The notes under the pieces are model-generated. The model was not told where the DNA came from and made no database searches. It was given only the letters and a program-made list of their open reading frames with translations. DNA of 64,000 nt from Gonatopus flavifemur (Eukaryota; Arthropoda; Insecta; Hymenoptera; Dryinidae), in NCBI GenBank assembly GCA_018340375.1, contig JAFFJZ010000077.1:1-64000 (forward strand), read 5' to 3'. The translations under genes were made by a program, and so were the position numbers. Within the stretch, counting starts at the first letter, position 1, and each line of letters begins with the position of its first letter. Shown here in pieces: positions 59,288-64,000 of this stretch.

Positions 59288-59400
59288 CTGCAATCGTCGA
59301 ATATGTTCCCGTTGCAGACAAATCGGCGATTCAAAAGTGCATGAGAGCGTGGTTCATTCAAGCTCCAACTCGAATACACGACACTTCAACGCCGGAATAA
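59288..59400 (+). other. Possible short terminal exon, weak
   Basis: An ATTTCAG acceptor-like site is followed by a 2-base partial codon, 36 open codons (AIVEYVPVADKSAIQKCMRA at the start) and TAA 59398-59400, in an island richer in G+C. The length could occur by chance, no homology is recognised, and two other frames are also open here. Confidence 0.2.
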
Positions 59401-59419
59401 AGCCAACTTCAATCGATAG

Positions 59420-61520
59420 GATCACGTTTATCTTCATTATCAACTTTGAAATTGATTATTTTTATTATATTTTTCGAAATGTTCATTGCGCATTCGATGT
59501 TTCGATATTATTTCGATCATCATTTTTTTTGGTAAAAATGTAGGAGGAATGACTTTGAATGAAGCAAAAACTTGCACAAACAGAGACTCTTGACGAAGAA
59601 TTCTCACTAGTTTTTGAACATTTCTTCCGTAATAAACGTAGATGTAAAGGAAAATTCCAGCTAGAGGTTAGCAGAATCTTCATATTCCGTGAGGAATTTT
59701 TGATATATCTTTCTCTCGGTCTACTGATGAAGAAAAAAATATTGAGAATTCCACATTTACATTCCTCCCATTCTTCAAGGGTATCCTGTAGTGCAAAGAG
59801 TTTTTAAAACGCTATTACTTCAATCTAACTGAAAAAACAATTAAAAAAAACAGTAAAATAGGTAAAGGGAGATAGTATTTTTGTAGGAACGTTTCTTTTG
59901 GGCAAATTTTTGTTCATTCAAATTGTGTGTCCACATTCCAATCAAGACTGCGAAACTTGAAGTATATAAAAGGAGGCTAAGACTAAGTAAGGAAAATATT
60001 TAGATATTTTTTTTTTTTTGGAAACAAGTTAATTTAATCTAAATTTTATTTGATGTTGAAGAAAGATCACGTATATACTTTTTTGTTGCCCTGATTGTGA
60101 TAAAATTGGAGACAGCAATCTCTGCGGAAAATGCCACACAGGACTGAGCAGAAAATCGTTGGCAGGTTTTGAACGGTTTTGATGTCAAGAAATCCGGTCA
60201 AAAACTGACAAACTTTTCATCCGATTTTGTCCGGAATCACTGAAATTGGAGCATCCTGTCAAAACCTGACAGAAGAACTTTTGTTGGATCTAGACAGGAT
60301 ATTCCAATCTGGCAATTCCGGATAAATCCGGGTAAGAATTTCATCGGTTTTCGACCAAATATCCTGGGACAATAACCGTTTGAAACATGACAACAATTTT
60401 TTGTCCGGTTCTGCCTGGAATTTTCAGCAGGGATTGATTTATATTAATTCTATGAATGCTGGATAGAGTATGTTACAAAAATCATGATATATCAATTCAT
60501 CTCAATTTTTCATATCAAGAAAGCATAATATAAGCAGGCTCACAATCATTACAAGATCGCATGAGGAAATTATCAAGTTTTTTTTTGTTTGTACGGGCTT
60601 CGAGCATCGAGAGGTGAGTAAGAGGAGGAAGCCAAATTTTGTGCAAAAATCTTTCAAAAAGTATACGTAATTGATACAATTTTGAAGTACATTATTATTA
60701 ACTTCAAATTTGTATTAACTGCATACTTGCGGAAGAAAGAAAAAATTCGACTTTCTTCCCTCACCCACTTTTTGAGACTCGAGTTCTTTAGAATACAGCT
60801 TTTCTTATCTCGAACTTCATTCAATATTAAACGGAAGGATATAAGTCTTTTGTGGTTATAATTGAGCTGTAAATGGATACAACACCGCATTTATATTAAT
60901 TCTATTCTATCAGTTCTTTATGAGGAATGCATTTGAAATGGTCTTTTTTTATTGAAAACATGAACTTCCCAACGTTCAATACAAATCAGTTTATTTTTCT
61001 GTGTGAAGGACTTTGGATTGTAATATTTCATTTTCCTTTTTTGTGTTTGTGTATAAAATTATATTACAAATATACGCTCCCAATTTTTTTCACTAGTATA
61101 ACTGGTTTTTTCATGCTACCCATCCCAATTATCATCCCTTAAATTTCAATGATTCATCCAACGTTCATATGATGTTTAATTGACTTTCTAGCAAGCTCCG
61201 ATATACGTTGCAGAAATGTTTATAAAAGATTTTTTCGTCCTAACCTATTTTTTGTTCAATCTTCATTGACGGATTTACCCACCAGCTCCCTCTACCGTCC
61301 ATTTTTCTCGAAAAATAAGGAAAATAATTTGAGCTTCAATGAATATTTGACAAATCTTCGATGAATGCTCCATCAATCTCCTTCGAACCTATCTTGAGAC
61401 GGACATTTCAATGTTTTCCCAATCTTTGTCGAACGTATCTGAACGTTATTCTTAGCTCCCACGGAGCTTCGACCTGATCTATAGTGATTTAATCTGAACG
61501 TTCGCCAGAGCTTCATGTTC
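59420..61520. other. AT-rich spacer, no gene seen
   Basis: Includes a possible palindromic repeat at about 60125-60430 (ATCCTGTCAAAACCTGACAG, TCCGG-type motifs) and AT-rich DNA elsewhere. No supported gene. Confidence 0.35.
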
Positions 61521-61529
61521 TCTACGGGC

Positions 61530-61788
61530 AGTCACGAAACGACGCAAAAAATCGGTCTTATTCTGCTTAAAACGCTCCAAATTACGCTGAGAAATTTGTT
61601 TTCGATTCAGTTTTTGTTGAATTGTCAACTAATGCGGCACTAAATTTCCAAAAAGCTTTTTTATATGTAATTCTTCGTGTAAAATATGGAGTACTCGTTC
61701 ATCCGGGATGCCTATGGTATCAGCAATTTCACGCTTAGTCAAACTTGGATCTTTACAAACAATATCATAAACTTGCTCAATGATGTCT
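61530..61788 (-). pseudogene. Mariner transposase fragment, minus strand
   Basis: On the minus strand the reading DIIEQVYDIVCKDPSLTKRE, then IADTIGIPDERVLHILHEEL, then an LTIQQKLNRKQISQRNLERF stretch parallels the helix-turn-helix and linker of the mariner at 21717. An in-frame stop falls between KLFGNLVPH and LTIQQKL, and only this internal part is present. It is therefore an old fragment without ends or catalytic core. Confidence 0.85.
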
Positions 61789-62168
61789 GATTTTGTCCAC
61801 TGTCACGTCCAGGGATTTCGTCGGAACGAAAAATACCTTTCCCTGACATGAGTCAGAATTGAAATTCGTGAGAATTACTTCACTGACTCTAATAGATAGA
61901 TTTTTTTTCATGAACTGGGAGAAACGGAGAGTGAGATAGGTTTTTTGTAGTTTTGGAGATCTGATGCTATTTCTTTTAGGGATCGAGTCACCAAAACAAT
62001 TAGAAATTTCACAATTGTTCCAATTATACTCGGGGACCATTCAATTTATCGTTTTGAAAGAAAGTCGCGAGAAGGGAAAAAATTTTAAAGGGAAAGTGCT
62101 ATGATATTCATATCATGTTTGCGTTCGATTAAAAGGGAGATCTAAGGCGATTATTTGATTTTTTTTAG

Positions 62169-62772
62169 ATCACGATCGCGTGTATCGTAACCAAAATTTG
62201 TAATGTCATTTACTGTTAACAATCGCGAGTATTGTTCACAGTGAAGAAATATCGCGAGTATATTTCTTTACAAATGAACACGAGTATCATAGGAATTTTT
62301 GAGATTTGATCACGAGTATCATATCTAAAATAGAGAAGGTATATTGGTATGTTCTAATAACGACCGCGAGTTTTGTTATATGTGAAAGGAATGGAAATTT
62401 GAGAGGATTAAGACTAGATCGCAAGTATCTCGTCTTAAAACAAGGAAAATTGTATGGTATGTTCTGAGAACGACCGCGAGTTTCGTTATCAGGGAAAAAG
62501 ATAGAAATTTGAAGGGATTAAGACTAGATCGCGAGTATCTCGTCTTAAAACAAGGAAAATTGTATGGTATGTTCTGATAACGACCGCGAGTTTCGTTATC
62601 AGGGAAAAAGATAGAAATTTGAAGGGATTAAGACTAGATCGCGAGTATCTCGTCTCAAAACAAGGAAAATTGTATGGTATGTTCTGATAACGACCGCGAG
62701 TTTCGTTATCAGGGAAAAGGATAGAAATTTGAAGGATTAGTAAGAAATAAAATCGCGTGTATTTTATTCTTT
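62169..62772. repeat. Hairpin array: constant CGCGAGT loop, variable stems; part in 110-bp tandem units
   Basis: About 13 hairpins lie in a row. Most have the 7-base loop CGCGAGT or a one-base variant (CGCGTGT, CACGAGT, CGCAAGT), or the 9-base CCGCGAGTT. Stems differ in sequence yet pair well: 62213-62241 (10 of 11), 62241-62271 (12 pairs, one G-T), 62303-62325 (7 of 8), 62408-62438 (11 of 12), 62464-62492 (9 of 10), 62574-62602 (10 of 10) and 62743-62772 (8 pairs plus). From about 62361 the pattern is in 110-bp units (CGACCGCGAG at 62361, 62471, 62581, 62691), each with two hairpins. The long minus-strand frame here (62489-63010) follows the repeat and I do not call it a gene. Confidence 0.85.
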
Positions 62773-64000
62773 TGAACTCACTTTGTGGATTCGATGAATA
62801 AAACTTTCCAATTGAATGTTGTTTGAGTATATTTGAAATGAATTCATCAAATACAATGAATTTGAGATTATAACGTATATGAACTTTGTGAATTGAACTA
62901 TAATAATGAATGTATAAGTTTGAGAAAAATTTGAGAGTGAGTAAAAATTGAGAGAGTCTGTAAATTGAGAGAGAGTGTCTAAATTGAGAGAGTGTGTGTT
63001 CAAAGGGCACGAGGTGGCTCCTTATATGCTGTTCTGGGAGCTGCCCTCCAAGTGGGGTCCGTTGTTTAAGAAAGAAGGAAATATGTTTTCATTCTTTCTA
63101 TGGCTCGACAGTTTTTTTCATATAGGTTTTCCTACGTATCAATGCTTCTTTATGTTTGCATAGCTCTTCCTCGTAGACTCGAGTCAAAAATGATAGATGC
63201 TCTTATAATAATTGTTCAGAATTACAATGATAGTGATCTTATATAATATATTTGTTGGTTTTTCATAGTTGAAATAGATTTTCCCAATGAGAAGCAACAT
63301 AGGAATTGTTGAATTATAATTTAAATGTTTTTGAATAGTTTCTTGAAGCTTGTTATATCCTAGTTATATATTTGTTATGAATATTATATAAAAATATAAT
63401 GGTGATATTCTATTGAATGCTATTCATCAAAAATATGATTCAATACATTCGAATATTTTCAGAATTCGTTTAAATTTGTGAAGAATATGTTTTAAATATT
63501 GCTCAAGTTGGAAAAAAAACCATTTTCAATGTATTATATTTATCTATAGCTTCATTTTGGGAATTCTAGTCAATATTGAGAATGTAATCTGAACAGTTTA
63601 TATTAGATTTTATAATTCTATTGCATAGATTAATTCTTATCTAAAGTTTGGGGGTCGAGTCATATTGTTAAAGAAAATATATAGTTGATAATAACTAATA
63701 CTTAAGAATCTGAATTTGGTTATGAATATTGCCCAATAATATTGCATATCTAAAAATTATTTCTGAAAGTATACATAGAGTTAGGAATGCATGGGTTGAC
63801 GGCACATGCGAGGTATCGAAACAGCACAGGCATTGTTCTGGTCTCGAATTTTTTATAAACGCTTTTCCGTAGCGCAGAGGAGTTTCCTCCGAATCTGTCA
63901 CCCAAATGTATACAGAATTTGTATACATTCCGACGTACTTTCAAAAACAATTCAAAGGCGTAGGAAAAGAATACTGTTATATCTTAAAATATTCGCATTT
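62773..64000. other. AT-rich end of window, no gene supported
   Basis: Holds a GAGAGAGTGTCTAAATT simple repeat at about 62930-63000, then a GC-richer stretch at 63001-63060 with TCCTTATATGCTG, which could be a promoter or LTR piece. Unremarkable AT-rich DNA follows. No transcript feature could be supported. Confidence 0.35.

Noticed and set aside
62169..62772. Anticodon-arm or tRNA array, because the hairpins have 7-base loops
   Set aside because: The loop CGCGAGT lacks the usual anticodon-loop bases, and no D or T arms or box B accompany it.
62169..62772. CRISPR array, because of regular repeats
   Set aside because: The context is eukaryotic, the repeats are whole 110-bp units without unique spacers, and no cas genes are present.
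62489..63010. 173-codon minus-strand open frame
   Set aside because: It overlies the 110-bp tandem units and repeats with them; no domain and low-complexity composition.
63695..63950. Minus-strand frame with a VNPCIPN stretch near FRNNF, recalling the end of a GPCR TM7
   Set aside because: The NPxxY pattern is not met, upstream helices are absent and no splice context was found. Likely chance.

Overview
This window is eukaryotic. It is most likely an insect, and a hymenopteran would fit, though the species cannot be fixed from sequence alone. The evidence is an AT-rich background, GT/AG introns with short exons, an arthropod-style MTA (NuRD complex) gene, and a transposon mix of Transib, hAT, mariner, BEL/Pao, Gypsy, RTE and CR1/Jockey-like elements. 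Nothing in it looks bacterial. Apart from one host gene and possibly one or two stray host exons, almost every recognisable feature is a transposable element or a repeat, many nested in one another.

Layout. 1-2356: right part of a large palindromic (foldback-like) array of ~357-bp units. 2357-3807: broken DNA-transposase gene of a family I cannot name. 4205-5789: decayed BEL/Pao integrase. 5850-7190: diverged tandem repeat with a MITE inside. 7437-10489 (+): last seven exons of an MTA/metastasis-associated-protein gene (ELM2, SANT, GATA finger, C2H2 finger, conserved C-terminus), with its 3'UTR to about 11.45 kb; the BAH-coding exons are not in the window. 12.2-15.3 kb: MITEs, tandem repeats and a perfect 46-bp inverted repeat. 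16.2-19.6 kb (+): nearly full RTE retrotransposon with two nonsense codons. 19.7-23.1 kb (-): CR1/Jockey-like element that has lost its reverse transcriptase core and is interrupted by a mariner. 24765-24955 (-): probable last exon of an unidentified host gene. 25615-31181 (-): Gypsy retrotransposon (gag, pol, one LTR), whose 5' side ends at a second, complete foldback-like element (31201-34210).

34349-39645 is the most notable unit. It is an end-to-end Transib transposon whose terminal inverted repeats begin with CACAGTG, the same heptamer as V(D)J recombination signals. It carries ~120-bp subterminal repeats and a three-exon transposase in which the RAG1-type catalytic D-D-E, Cys-x2-Cys and His-x4-His residues can all be located. 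One in-frame stop in the last exon is the only defect seen. 39.65-43.9 kb: a second satellite-like palindromic array containing several MITEs. 43957-51614: a 7.66-kb hAT-type element with a perfect 8-bp target duplication, containing a second hAT element (47502-50019, also with a perfect duplication and a transposase remnant) plus MITEs and a 21-bp-period hairpin array. 51.9-59 kb: MITEs, a long-TIR element, direct repeats, and a three-copy 249-bp tandem repeat with a tRNA-like head. 61530-61788: second mariner fragment. 62169-62772: an array of about 13 hairpins whose stems differ in sequence but whose loop is nearly constant (CGCGAGT). I do not recognise this structure.

There is no operon logic here. 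The layout records repeated insertion around a conserved chromatin gene. The best candidates for something undescribed are the Transib element with its RSS-like ends and the constant-loop/variable-stem hairpin array.
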